Shown piece after piece: positions 1 through 5,612 of a stretch of DNA of 7,866 nt. Position 1 is the first letter of the stretch; each line of letters opens with the position of its first letter. Position numbers and translations under genes: made by a program. The notes under the pieces were generated by a model that was not told the origin of the DNA, made no database searches, and saw only the letters and a list, made by a program, of their open reading frames with translations. The DNA comes from Desulfobacterales bacterium CG23_combo_of_CG06-09_8_20_14_all_52_9 (lineage in GTDB: Bacteria; Desulfobacterota; Desulfobacteria; Desulfobacterales; UBA2156), in assembly GCA_002771315.1 (NCBI GenBank), contig PCSF01000105.1, positions 1 through 7,866 on the forward strand, in the 5' to 3' direction.

Positions 1-465
1 GATGAAATAAGGTGTCAAAAGCCTCATAAATCCGGCCAGTACTATCAGATCAAAGGAGAAAGGCGTCATGCAATTAAAAAGTTCGGCCTCTACAATGACC
101 CTGCAGGCGAAGAACCCCTCGACTTTCTTTTGCGGTGTTTTCGGGGAAAAGAGCACTTGTTTTCTCAGGATATCTTCTAAATCCCAGTCCGATGGAAGGG
201 AGAAACGATCGGGATGTTTTGGGTAGCTTTTCAGGATGCGGTCATAGTCAACGGTGAAAGCAGGGATTCCCATTTTCTGCGCGCGTTTGAGTCCATAGGC
301 CCCGTGGTTATCCGATACCACAAAGACTACCTCACCCGGGATCGCTCCGCGTACACATGCGTCGATAATGGCCTGCAGGTTGGTTCCGCTGCCGGAAACC
401 AGTGCACCGATTTTCAGCGTCTTTTTCATGTGTTCCATATCCTGGTATTTTTCACCGTTTTTCAT
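1..465 (-). CDS. purN: Phosphoribosylglycinamide formyltransferase (PurN), N-terminal 155 residues
   Basis: PurN transfers a formyl group from 10-formyltetrahydrofolate to GAR, the third step of cytosolic de novo purine synthesis. The visible part has the family N-terminus: IGALVSGSGTNLQAII (about residues 19-34), the VVSDNHGAYGLKRAQKMGIP strand-helix (about 50-69) and FDLIVLAGFMRLLTPYF near the window edge. The catalytic Asn/His/Asp residues of the NIHPALLP region lie beyond position 1, so catalysis cannot be checked. Between the second and third motifs the protein has about 45-50 more residues than E. coli PurN (DWDLEDILRKQ...VEGFFACRVIVEAELF). I recall this insertion from deltaproteobacterial PurNs. 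The start at 465 is fixed by the ATGA overlap with the upstream methyltransferase and by an AGGTG 10 nt upstream. ATGs at 438 and 429 are in frame but have weaker upstream sequence. Confidence 0.95.
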   Translation of the reverse strand, partial: MKNGEKYQDMEHMKKTLKIGALVSGSGTNLQAIIDACVRGAIPGEVVFVVSDNHGAYGLKRAQKMGIPAFTVDYDRILKSYPKHPDRFSLPSDWDLEDILRKQVLFSPKTPQKKVEGFFACRVIVEAELFNCMTPFSFDLIVLAGFMRLLTPYFI

Positions 466-1010
466 TTCGGCCGAACACCTACCAAAGATGCGATGGCCGC
501 TCCGCCTTTTTCCCGTTTTTCTATGTAGTATAGAATTTGCAAGGGAAGAAATGAATGCAGCAATTCGTTGGATCTCAGAAGATGATCTCTACAAGAAATT
601 TTTTTCGATTTTTTCCCCTTTTCTTCCAGATAGGTTTCGAAAATAAGGATGCCTCCCGGGGCAAGCCCTTCCAGGATGTAAGGAAAGAGTCTCCGGTTTA
701 AATGGCGGATGTTGATGATGAGATCGAATTTTTCTTGGGGGATATCATAGTCGTCCAAATCCGCGCAGATCAGGTTCAATCCTTCAGATCGCCTCGGTAT
801 GGAATGCAGTCCGATATCTGAAATGTCCACCGCATCCACCGTAAAACCTTTCCCAACGAGGAAAAGGGCGTTTCTGCCGTTTCCACAGGCCAGATCGAGC
901 GCCCTTCCCTTTTTTGCCATACGGAAAAACCTTTTGACGACATTGGAGGGCTCTAAAGGATGAGATTCATCCTGGTATTTTTGATTCCATCGGACCCGAT
1001 CGGCTTTCAT
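462..1010 (-). CDS. Class I SAM-dependent methyltransferase, TehB-like, substrate unknown
   Basis: A 182-residue Rossmann methyltransferase. Motif I is ALDLACGNGRNA (37-48), followed by the acidic VDAVDIS strand (58-64), a CADLDDYDIP segment (82-91), KFDLIINIRHLNR (94-106) and the motif IV-VI-like PGGILIFETY (118-127). The HLLRSNELL and ASLVGVRPK segments near the C-terminus resemble small TehB/UbiE-like methyltransferases. The acceptor cannot be told from sequence, and a tellurite-resistance label would be over-reading. The frame stays open upstream to 1220, but that stretch overlaps the NUDIX gene. I chose the ATG at 1010; an in-frame TTG at 1016 sits 5 nt from AGGG and is a real alternative. 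The TGA overlaps the purN ATG by 4 bp, so the two are probably translationally coupled. Confidence 0.86.
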   Translation of the reverse strand: MKADRVRWNQKYQDESHPLEPSNVVKRFFRMAKKGRALDLACGNGRNALFLVGKGFTVDAVDISDIGLHSIPRRSEGLNLICADLDDYDIPQEKFDLIINIRHLNRRLFPYILEGLAPGGILIFETYLEEKGKKSKKISCRDHLLRSNELLHSFLPLQILYYIEKREKGGAAIASLVGVRPK

Positions 1011-1064
1011 TTTCAAATTAACCCTGTTGTTGCAAAAGCTGAGAATGTCCCAGATCCAAGGCGT

Positions 1065-1103
1065 CCAAGGGCGAAGCCGTAGTATTTTACGGTAAGCCCT
1101 TGG
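1065..1103. repeat. Stem-loop covering the NUDIX stop codon
   Basis: An 8-bp perfect outer stem, CCAAGGGC (1065-1072) with GCCCTTGG (1096-1103), encloses a small internal loop and a 5-bp inner stem, CCGTA (1077-1081) with TACGG (1088-1092), closed by a 6-nt loop. The NUDIX TAA (1087-1089) lies inside it, so the last NUDIX codons are part of the structure. No T-tract follows on either strand, so it is not a standard intrinsic terminator. It could be a REP-like dispersed element, or an mRNA structure limiting transcription or decay between the NUDIX and methyltransferase genes. The inverted repeat is seen; its role is inferred. Confidence 0.6.
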
Positions 1104-1581
1104 CAACGGCAGAGGATTCGGAGGCGGCATCCACAAATCCGAAATGAAGGGACAGCAGCTGCCTCGTTGTTTCACTGAGCCGAAGCCGGGAAAGATCTTC
1201 CCGTGAGGCCCAACACGCATCCCGCGCGTCGTCTCCGGGCCTCAGATCTCCTTCAAGGAAATCAGCCAGAAGGTCGACGATCACATAGTGGAAACGGACA
1301 CGGCCGAATATATCGCGCTCCATGCTATCAAAGACATGAATGGGATCTTTCGCTTCGATAAGGATTCCAGTCTCCTCGAGAATCTCCCTCCGGGCCGCTT
1401 CCTGAAGCGATTCCCCTAGATGCATTCGTCCGCCGGGAATGGCCCATACCCCTTCTCCCGGCGGTTTTCCCCGTTGCACCAACAGCACCCGGTCTTCGTG
1501 AAACACCACCGCCCCCACGGCGATACGCGGGTGATTCGGATAGGCTCCGGAAAAATCGAGTCGGGGCGAAAAATCTTTCAT
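1087..1581 (-). CDS. NUDIX hydrolase, ADP-ribose pyrophosphatase/MutT-like
   Basis: A 164-residue cytosolic NUDIX protein. It has a complete NUDIX box, GX5EX7REUXEEXGU, at residues 51-73 (G51, E57, then R65-E66-I-L-E69-E70-T-G72-I), the magnesium-binding and catalytic signature for hydrolysing nucleoside diphosphates linked to another moiety. It is preceded by the strand HPRIAVGAVVFHEDRVLLV (17-35) and by GVWAIPGG, as in ADP-ribose/NADH-type enzymes. The exact substrate cannot be assigned. The box begins near residue 50 and the core fold ends near LLSLHFGF, leaving a 15-residue tail. The last codons of that tail fall in a stem-loop, so the C-terminus may be recently altered. The first codons (KDFSPRLD) lie in one arm of a 23-bp inverted repeat whose partner is at 1735-1757. 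Upstream sequence has only a weak GAAG. Same direction as the methyltransferase, with a gap of 76 bp. Confidence 0.93.
   Translation of the reverse strand: MKDFSPRLDFSGAYPNHPRIAVGAVVFHEDRVLLVQRGKPPGEGVWAIPGGRMHLGESLQEAARREILEETGILIEAKDPIHVFDSMERDIFGRVRFHYVIVDLLADFLEGDLRPGDDARDACWASREDLSRLRLSETTRQLLSLHFGFVDAASESSAVAKGLP
1557..1579. repeat. Left arm of a 23-bp perfect inverted repeat (partner 1735-1757)
   Basis: Positions 1557-1579 are the exact reverse complement of 1735-1757. The arm encodes the NUDIX N-terminus (KDFSPRLD) plus the last base of its ATG. The partner encodes AKDFSPRL in a non-genic plus-strand frame. The arms are 155 bp apart and enclose the RlmL-like relic. Confidence 0.85.
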
Positions 1582-1587
1582 GTCTTC

Positions 1588-1616
1588 TTTATATCAATCT
1601 TTCCTATGATTAACAA
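1588..1616 (-). promoter_or_regulatory. Candidate sigma-70 promoter for the NUDIX gene
   Basis: On the minus strand TTGTTA (1616-1611) is followed after exactly 17 nt by TATAAA (1593-1588), matching 4/6 and 5/6 of the -35 and -10 consensus. Only 6 nt separate the -10 box from the NUDIX ATG, so transcription would start at or beside the A of the start codon. It is either a leaderless or near-leaderless promoter or a chance match in AT-rich sequence. Confidence 0.45.
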
Positions 1617-1672
1617 TCCATTGGAATTGATTGGGAGAAAGGAGATCGAAGGAGGTGAACGAGAACCCCGTT

Positions 1673-1729
1673 ATTCTGGTAACCGGTGCTTCCCGGGGGA
1701 GGCGCGTCTGGATCTTCCGGACCAAGGTG
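1673..1729 (+). pseudogene. Relic of the 3' end of an RlmL-type RNA methyltransferase gene
   Basis: This stretch aligns by eye with the minus-strand end of the RNA methyltransferase gene (about 3264-3207): roughly 48 of 55 aligned bases match, with three short gaps. Translated, it gives RGRRVWIFRTKVG against the gene's C-terminus GGRRVRIFGTRV. The similarity starts abruptly near 1673 and ends near 1729, where the intact gene has its stop and this copy runs on into a hairpin. There is no open frame for the rest of the gene. I read it as a decayed fragment left by a duplication or rearrangement in inverted orientation. The alignment is seen; the history is inferred. Confidence 0.6.
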
Positions 1730-1751
1730 GGGGCGAAAGATTTTTCGCCCC
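1730..1751. repeat. GC-rich hairpin, 9-bp perfect stem with GATT loop
   Basis: GGGGCGAAA (1730-1738), loop GATT (1739-1742), TTTCGCCCC (1743-1751). It overlaps the right arm of the 23-bp inverted repeat (1735-1757) and directly follows the RlmL-like relic. It has the shape of a REP-like intergenic palindrome. There is no downstream T-run, so it is a poor terminator. Confidence 0.65.
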
Positions 1752-1757
1752 GACTCG
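1735..1757. repeat. Right arm of the 23-bp perfect inverted repeat (partner 1557-1579)
   Basis: Exact reverse complement of the sequence at the NUDIX start codon. It lies partly inside the 1730-1751 hairpin, whereas the left arm has no full hairpin of its own. The left arm could therefore have been copied from this palindromic element, or the two could mark a local inversion. Confidence 0.85.
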
Positions 1758-1915
1758 TATCACGCTCGGTGAAACGCTTGAGGGGATGGGGATCCATAAA
1801 CCAAGGCAATCCGTCGGTTCCGGGTCCTTGGGTCAATTTGCAGCCGCAATCCCATCGAGGCTGTTTGATAGAAAATTCTAAACCGAAAACGGAAAACCAG
1901 ACCACGGATATAAAA

Positions 1916-1921
1916 TTGACA
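1916..1921 (+). promoter_or_regulatory. Candidate -35 box upstream of the MFS gene
   Basis: A perfect TTGACA lies 103 bp before the MFS start. At 17 nt the -10 position reads TACTGA (1939-1944), a poor match, so this is only a candidate. No better pair was seen between the relic region and the MFS ribosome binding site. Confidence 0.25.
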
Positions 1922-2010
1922 GACGCATGTATTGCGGGTACTGAAGGCGTTTATCGAATCAAACGACTTTTCAAACCGGAGCCAATCGGATGAAACGCCG
2001 CTGGAATTCC

Positions 2011-2018
2011 GGAAGGAG
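2011..2018 (+). promoter_or_regulatory. Shine-Dalgarno sequence that decides the MFS TTG start
   Basis: GGAAGGAG is followed after 6 nt by TTG (2025-2027). It is the only strong ribosome binding site in the region. The upstream TTG at 1932, which would add 31 residues, has none. Confidence 0.8.
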
Positions 2019-2024
2019 CATCGA

Positions 2025-3206
2025 TTGAATAAAGAAGAAAAACGGATTATTGGTTTGACCACGGCCTCCCATTCCCTGGTTCATCTTTTTGAGGGAGTCC
2101 TTCCGCCGCTGATCCCCATGCTCATGACGGAGTTTTATACCGATTATTTCCACTTGGGCCTCGTCGTGACCGTATTTTCTTACGCTTTCGGGATCGGCTC
2201 TCTGCCGTCCGGATATCTGGCGGATCAAATCGGCCCCCGAAGGCTGATTACTCTGTATCTCTTCGGAGCGGGCGTCCTAGCGATAGGGGTATGGCCCATC
2301 GGCTCCCTTATGAGTTATGGCGTGCTCATGGGGGGGATTGGTTTTTTCTGCAGCACCTATCATCCGGCATCCAATACCCTCATCTCGCTGTCAATAAAAG
2401 AAAAAGGGAAAGCTTTCGGCATCCATGGGATCGCCGGAAGTTTGGGGGTTGCCTCGGTCCCCTTGCTTTCCGCCTGGATCGGAACCGTCCTGGGTTGGAG
2501 GGCACCCCATGTTCTCTACGGATTTATCGGTATTCTCACGGGATTCTATTCTCTCACCATCCCCAGGCGAACGGCGATAAAGGAAATAGCTGACAAAAAC
2601 TTAGGCACAAAAAAATCCCCTTCTATTTCCTATCTGAATCTGGTCATTTTTTTCCTTTCCGCCATGGCCCTCGGATTGACATATAAAGGAATCATGACCT
2701 TTCTTCCGGCCTATATGGGAGAAAGCATTCATATCGGAGGACTCAAAGTCGGAAAGGTGGCCTTGGGCGGGACCGTGGCTACCATCGCTCTTATGTCAGG
2801 GGCCTTGGGTCAATACTTTGCCGGCCGTGGTGTGGACCGTATCCAGGCCGAACGGCTCTATCTCGGAGCGATCCTAATCGGAACGGTATTTGTTTTCCTG
2901 ATGGCGATTTCAAGGAATTGGATCCTTGTCCTTTCCGCGGTGATGTATGCCTTTTTTTATTTTTCCACACAGCCCATCCAGAATTACCTTCTATCCACCT
3001 ATTTGCCCCGTCACCGACACGGTCTGGGGTATGGGATCCACTTTTTTGTCACTTTTGGGATCGGATCCACAGCAGCGGCGGTGTCCGGTTACCTTGCGGA
3101 TCACTTCGGGCTGCACGTGGTCTTTCATGCCATGGGTATTTGTTTCCTGTTCTCTGCGGCCATGGCCACCACGCTCCTGGTTCGGGTGAACCGGAAGCCG
3201 GGCTAA
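2025..3206 (+). CDS. MFS transporter, fosmidomycin-resistance (Fsr)-like
   Basis: A 393-residue inner-membrane major facilitator protein with about 12 hydrophobic segments, the usual length. Motif A is visible in the loop between helices 2 and 3 as GYLADQIGPRR (63-73). A weaker half-repeat follows helix 8 (AGRGVDRIQAERL). The first half (SHSLVHLFEGVLPPLIP, HPASNTLISLSIKEKGKAFGIHGIAGSLG) resembles Fsr-type carriers, which export small molecules by proton antiport. The substrate cannot be told. The start is the TTG at 2025, six nt after GGAAGGAG; MNKEEKRIIGLTTASHSL is a normal MFS N-terminus, while the upstream extension is polar and low in similarity to anything. It is convergent with the RNA methyltransferase gene and overlaps it by 4 bp at the stop codons. 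Confidence 0.9.
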   Translation: MNKEEKRIIGLTTASHSLVHLFEGVLPPLIPMLMTEFYTDYFHLGLVVTVFSYAFGIGSLPSGYLADQIGPRRLITLYLFGAGVLAIGVWPIGSLMSYGVLMGGIGFFCSTYHPASNTLISLSIKEKGKAFGIHGIAGSLGVASVPLLSAWIGTVLGWRAPHVLYGFIGILTGFYSLTIPRRTAIKEIADKNLGTKKSPSISYLNLVIFFLSAMALGLTYKGIMTFLPAYMGESIHIGGLKVGKVALGGTVATIALMSGALGQYFAGRGVDRIQAERLYLGAILIGTVFVFLMAISRNWILVLSAVMYAFFYFSTQPIQNYLLSTYLPRHRHGLGYGIHFFVTFGIGSTAAAVSGYLADHFGLHVVFHAMGICFLFSAAMATTLLVRVNRKPG

Positions 3207-4384
3207 ACCCTGGTCCCAAAGATCCGGACGCGCCTGCCGCCGTGAAGGACCGGTATTCCAGAATCAAAGATCAGCCCGGCATATCGGATCCACTCCTGAT
3301 TTAAGCACAGCAGGGTGACCTTCCATCCGGGACACTTTGCCCTCAGGGTCTTTCCCAGCTGGGCATAGAGGTTTCTCAAATCGTTTCGTTGACCGATCCG
3401 GATCCCGAAAGGGGGATTGGAAACCACCCAGCCTGGGTCTTTCGGCGCTTCGATGGCGGATATGGGCCGTTCTGAAAACCGGATGAAATCCAACATACCG
3501 CAGCGTTCGGCATTTTCCCGGGCCACACGGACAGCACCCTTGTCCCGATCCGAGGCCAGTATCATCGGCGGCGGCCCTATAGGATGTTTTTCTAAAGATT
3601 TAAGGAGGAATTGGATTTTTTGGGGATCAAAGCCGGGCCAGTTCATGAATGAAAAGCGCCGAAAATGACCGGGCGCAATCCCCCGGGACCATAGGGCCGC
3701 TTCTATAGGAAGGGTTCCGGAGCCGCAGAACGGATCCATGAGGGGGGCGGTCTTATCCCATCGGGAAGCAAAGAGCATGCCGCAGGCAAGCGTCTCCCTT
3801 AGAGGCGCCTTGGCGGTGGCTAAGCGGTACCCTCTTCGATGCAGCAAGGGCCCGGAAGCGTCAACACTGATGGTGCATGTGTCATGCACCAGTCGGATGA
3901 GTATCAGCTGTAGGCCGTCTTTGGTCGCCCCTTCGTTCCATTTTGTCCTGGGAATCGGAAAGCCCAGACGATCCTGGATGGCCGCAGCCACATGTTCCGC
4001 CACAGCTTCTCCGTGATACAGACGGGATTTGTGGCAGGTGACCCGGAAGGCCGCGGAATGACCTCTTGAAAAATAGCCTTCCCAGGGAAGCTGCGCGGCT
4101 TTTCGCCTTAACTCCGGAAAGGCGGCGGCACGGAACGAGGGCATGCGGACCAGGATGCGACTGGCGCACCGAAGCGCAAGGTTTGCCCGGTAGATATCCT
4201 CCAGGGTTCCCGAAAAGGGGATGCCGCCGCTTTCTTCAAGATCGGATTGTTCCGAGGTTGGTGTTTCAAGGGATTCCGGTTCAATTAGGCGGATCAGCCC
4301 AAGCGTTTCCAATTCTCCCAAGACAAAAGGCTCCAATCCGGGAGTGCATGCAGCAAAGAGCAATTCTTTGACCAATGGGGGCAT
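3203..4384 (-). CDS. THUMP-domain 23S rRNA (guanine-N2) methyltransferase, RlmL-type
   Basis: A 393-residue RNA methyltransferase of the COG0116 type (RlmL N-terminal half/YpsC). These enzymes methylate a guanine N2 in 23S rRNA using SAM. An N-terminal domain (FAACTPGLEPFVLGELETLG) is followed by a THUMP region (about 60-175, with FRVTCHKSRLYHGEAV at 113-128), the hallmark LHRRGYR near 181-187, SAM motif I LMDPFCGSGTLPIEAA (215-230), and the catalytic motif IV SNPPFG (302-307; N-P-P-[YF] is typical of exocyclic amino methylation). There is no fused RlmK half, unlike the E. coli protein. ATG at 4384 has GAGG 4 nt upstream. It starts 6 bp after the radical SAM gene ends, so the two are very likely co-transcribed. 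Its 3' end resembles the relic at 1673-1729. Confidence 0.92.
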   Translation of the reverse strand: MPPLVKELLFAACTPGLEPFVLGELETLGLIRLIEPESLETPTSEQSDLEESGGIPFSGTLEDIYRANLALRCASRILVRMPSFRAAAFPELRRKAAQLPWEGYFSRGHSAAFRVTCHKSRLYHGEAVAEHVAAAIQDRLGFPIPRTKWNEGATKDGLQLILIRLVHDTCTISVDASGPLLHRRGYRLATAKAPLRETLACGMLFASRWDKTAPLMDPFCGSGTLPIEAALWSRGIAPGHFRRFSFMNWPGFDPQKIQFLLKSLEKHPIGPPPMILASDRDKGAVRVARENAERCGMLDFIRFSERPISAIEAPKDPGWVVSNPPFGIRIGQRNDLRNLYAQLGKTLRAKCPGWKVTLLCLNQEWIRYAGLIFDSGIPVLHGGRRVRIFGTRV

Positions 4385-4390
4385 CCTGCC

Positions 4391-5374
4391 TCAGTGGAAA
4401 ACGGCCGGATCGGGATGAGAAAAAGGATCTTTTCTAGTAAAATCAGGGAAGTAAATATCGGAACTCTCCAGACACTGGATAAAAAGTGTTTCAAACCCCA
4501 GTTCCCGGGCCGATTCCAGGGCTTGTTGGTATTCTAAATCGGTAATGGGTCGGTTAAGAACCGGATGCCTGATGGCCCGATGGCAGGGCCGATACTGTGC
4601 CATCAAGCTGAGCGGGATCTGGGTGGATATCCGGCTTAATGCCTCAAGAACCCGGGCTGTTTCAAATGCATGATTTGGCAGGACCAGATGCCGTACCAGA
4701 AGCCCTTTTTGGGCGATTCCATACGGCCCGATATCGAGGGGACCTGCCTGGTGATAAATCTGTTCCACTGCTGACCGGTTGACGGCCACATATCCTGGGG
4801 CCATAGAAAAAGCCTTTGCGGACGCTTCGGACCCGTACTTCATGTCCGGGAGATAAATGTCTACAATGCCGCTCAAAAGGTCCACCACATCTGAAGTCAG
4901 GTATCCGTGTGTGTTGTAAACAATGGGGATCCGAAGCCCTCTGGGAATGGCTATTGCCAGAGCCTGAAAAATGAACGGTAGGTGGGGTGTGGGGGACACG
5001 AGATCCAGGTTATGGCAACCCTTGGCCTGCAATTCCAAGAAAAGCTCGGCTATATCTTTGGTGTTGATTTCCTCCCCCAAGTTTTCCTGGCTGATCTGAT
5101 GGTTTTGGCAATATACGCAGTGCAAAGCGCACCCGCTGAAAAAAACGGCTCCGGCGCCGAACCGCCCGGTCAACGGCGGCTCTTCCCCGAAGTGCGGCAG
5201 CACCCGCGCCACACGGGGTCGATTTCCCTGGCCGCAAAAGCCCGTCTCCCCGTCTGTCCGGATAGCGTTACATTGCCGGGGACACAATCGGCAGGGCGAA
5301 AAGCGGTCAATGACCCCTTCGAGGGCCCTTAAAAACGAACCTGATTTCCAGGAAGCCAAGTATGCGGGATTCAT
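4391..5374 (-). CDS. Radical SAM protein, PflX/COG1313 family (activase-like)
   Basis: A 327-residue radical SAM protein. The 4Fe-4S/SAM motif is CX3CX2C in SGCALHCVYCQN (C82, C86, C89). An extra N-terminal cysteine cluster, CRLCPRQC plus GFCGQG (C28, C31, C35, C47), could hold a second metal centre. Family landmarks follow: GCHNLDLVSPTPHLP, PIVYNTHGYLTSDVVDLLSGIVDIYLPDMKY, GLLVRHLVLPN and SLMAQYRPCHRA. COG1313 proteins resemble pyruvate formate-lyase activase, but their true substrates are largely unknown; no glycyl radical enzyme is visible here. I chose ATG 5374 because AAAGGAT lies 6 nt upstream and MNPAYL matches the usual family start. ATG 5422 (343 residues) is in frame but has no ribosome binding site. 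The open frame continues to 5632, which is not credible. First gene of a pair with the RNA methyltransferase. Confidence 0.92.
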   Translation of the reverse strand: MNPAYLASWKSGSFLRALEGVIDRFSPCRLCPRQCNAIRTDGETGFCGQGNRPRVARVLPHFGEEPPLTGRFGAGAVFFSGCALHCVYCQNHQISQENLGEEINTKDIAELFLELQAKGCHNLDLVSPTPHLPFIFQALAIAIPRGLRIPIVYNTHGYLTSDVVDLLSGIVDIYLPDMKYGSEASAKAFSMAPGYVAVNRSAVEQIYHQAGPLDIGPYGIAQKGLLVRHLVLPNHAFETARVLEALSRISTQIPLSLMAQYRPCHRAIRHPVLNRPITDLEYQQALESARELGFETLFIQCLESSDIYFPDFTRKDPFSHPDPAVFH

Positions 5375-5551
5375 TAAAAGATCCTTTAAAACCTTTTTGA
5401 AAGGGTTTGATACCAACTCCATATCATGGATACGCTTTTTTAAAAAGATTAATGGGTTTTCAAAAAAGGTAGAAAAGGGATGTATGGGGTCATTTTGGGT
5501 CTTGATCTCACCCTTTGCCCGTGTTATCTGGCTAACATTGAAATCAAGTCG

Positions 5552-5579
5552 AGGCATTCTAAAGGCATGCGGAATGCCT
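5552..5579. promoter_or_regulatory. 8-bp inverted repeat between divergent genes (operator-like)
   Basis: AGGCATTC (5552-5559) and GAATGCCT (5572-5579) form a perfect dyad with a 12-nt spacer in the region between the radical SAM gene (-) and the 110-residue protein gene (+), 34 bp before the latter's start. The size and spacing would suit a dimeric repressor or a short hairpin in the leader. The dyad is seen; regulation is inferred. Confidence 0.35.
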
Positions 5580-5600
5580 ATTAATGATAACCGCTTAAAT

Positions 5601-5608
5601 GGAGGTGA
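5601..5608 (+). promoter_or_regulatory. Strong Shine-Dalgarno for the 110-residue protein
   Basis: GGAGGTGA, complementary to eight bases of the 16S rRNA tail, sits 4 nt before ATG 5613. It fixes this start and argues that the short gene is really translated. Confidence 0.8.
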
Positions 5609-5612
5609 TCGA

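Larger units (their letters stand above)
1582..2024. other. Intergenic mosaic of relics and repeats between the NUDIX and MFS genes
   Basis: A 443-bp stretch with no gene I can support. From left to right it contains the candidate NUDIX promoter, a purine-rich Shine-Dalgarno-like run (1636-1656), a relic resembling the 3' end of an RlmL-type gene (1673-1729), a GC hairpin overlapping an arm of a 23-bp inverted repeat (1730-1757), about 150 bp of unassigned sequence open in several frames, a -35-like TTGACA at 1916-1921, and the MFS ribosome binding site. Open frames here (103-153 codons) lack domain-like composition and overlap each other on both strands. Confidence 0.7.

Noticed and set aside
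1011..1220. N-terminal extension of the methyltransferase frame
   Set aside because: It overlaps the end of the NUDIX gene on the same strand and is rich in Pro, Cys and Trp without resemblance to the family. ATG 1010 gives a normal methyltransferase N-terminus.
1655..1702. A GTG with purine-rich upstream sequence followed by VNENPVILVTGASRG, which looks like the start of a short-chain dehydrogenase
   Set aside because: The frame leaves the SDR pattern immediately (no GIG/GIA continuation), and much of the same DNA aligns with the end of the RlmL-type gene. It could still be an SDR relic joined to that fragment, but ten residues are not enough to call it.
1801..1831. CCAAGG/CCTTGG inverted repeat in the intergenic mosaic
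   Set aside because: Only 6 bp of pairing with a 19-nt loop; expected by chance in GC-rich sequence.
1594..1905. 103-codon minus-strand open frame in the NUDIX-MFS gap
   Set aside because: There is no family resemblance, it crosses the hairpin and repeat arm, and it competes with several equally long frames on both strands. It is probably non-coding.
2918..3304. 128-codon plus-strand open frame across the convergent gene ends
   Set aside because: It is a shifted-frame shadow of the MFS gene, with biased Pro/Ser/His composition and no ribosome binding site.
5310..5612. Upstream extension of the 110-residue protein frame
   Set aside because: It runs antisense through the start of the radical SAM gene. 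The GGAGGTGA at 5601-5608 clearly marks ATG 5613 as the start.
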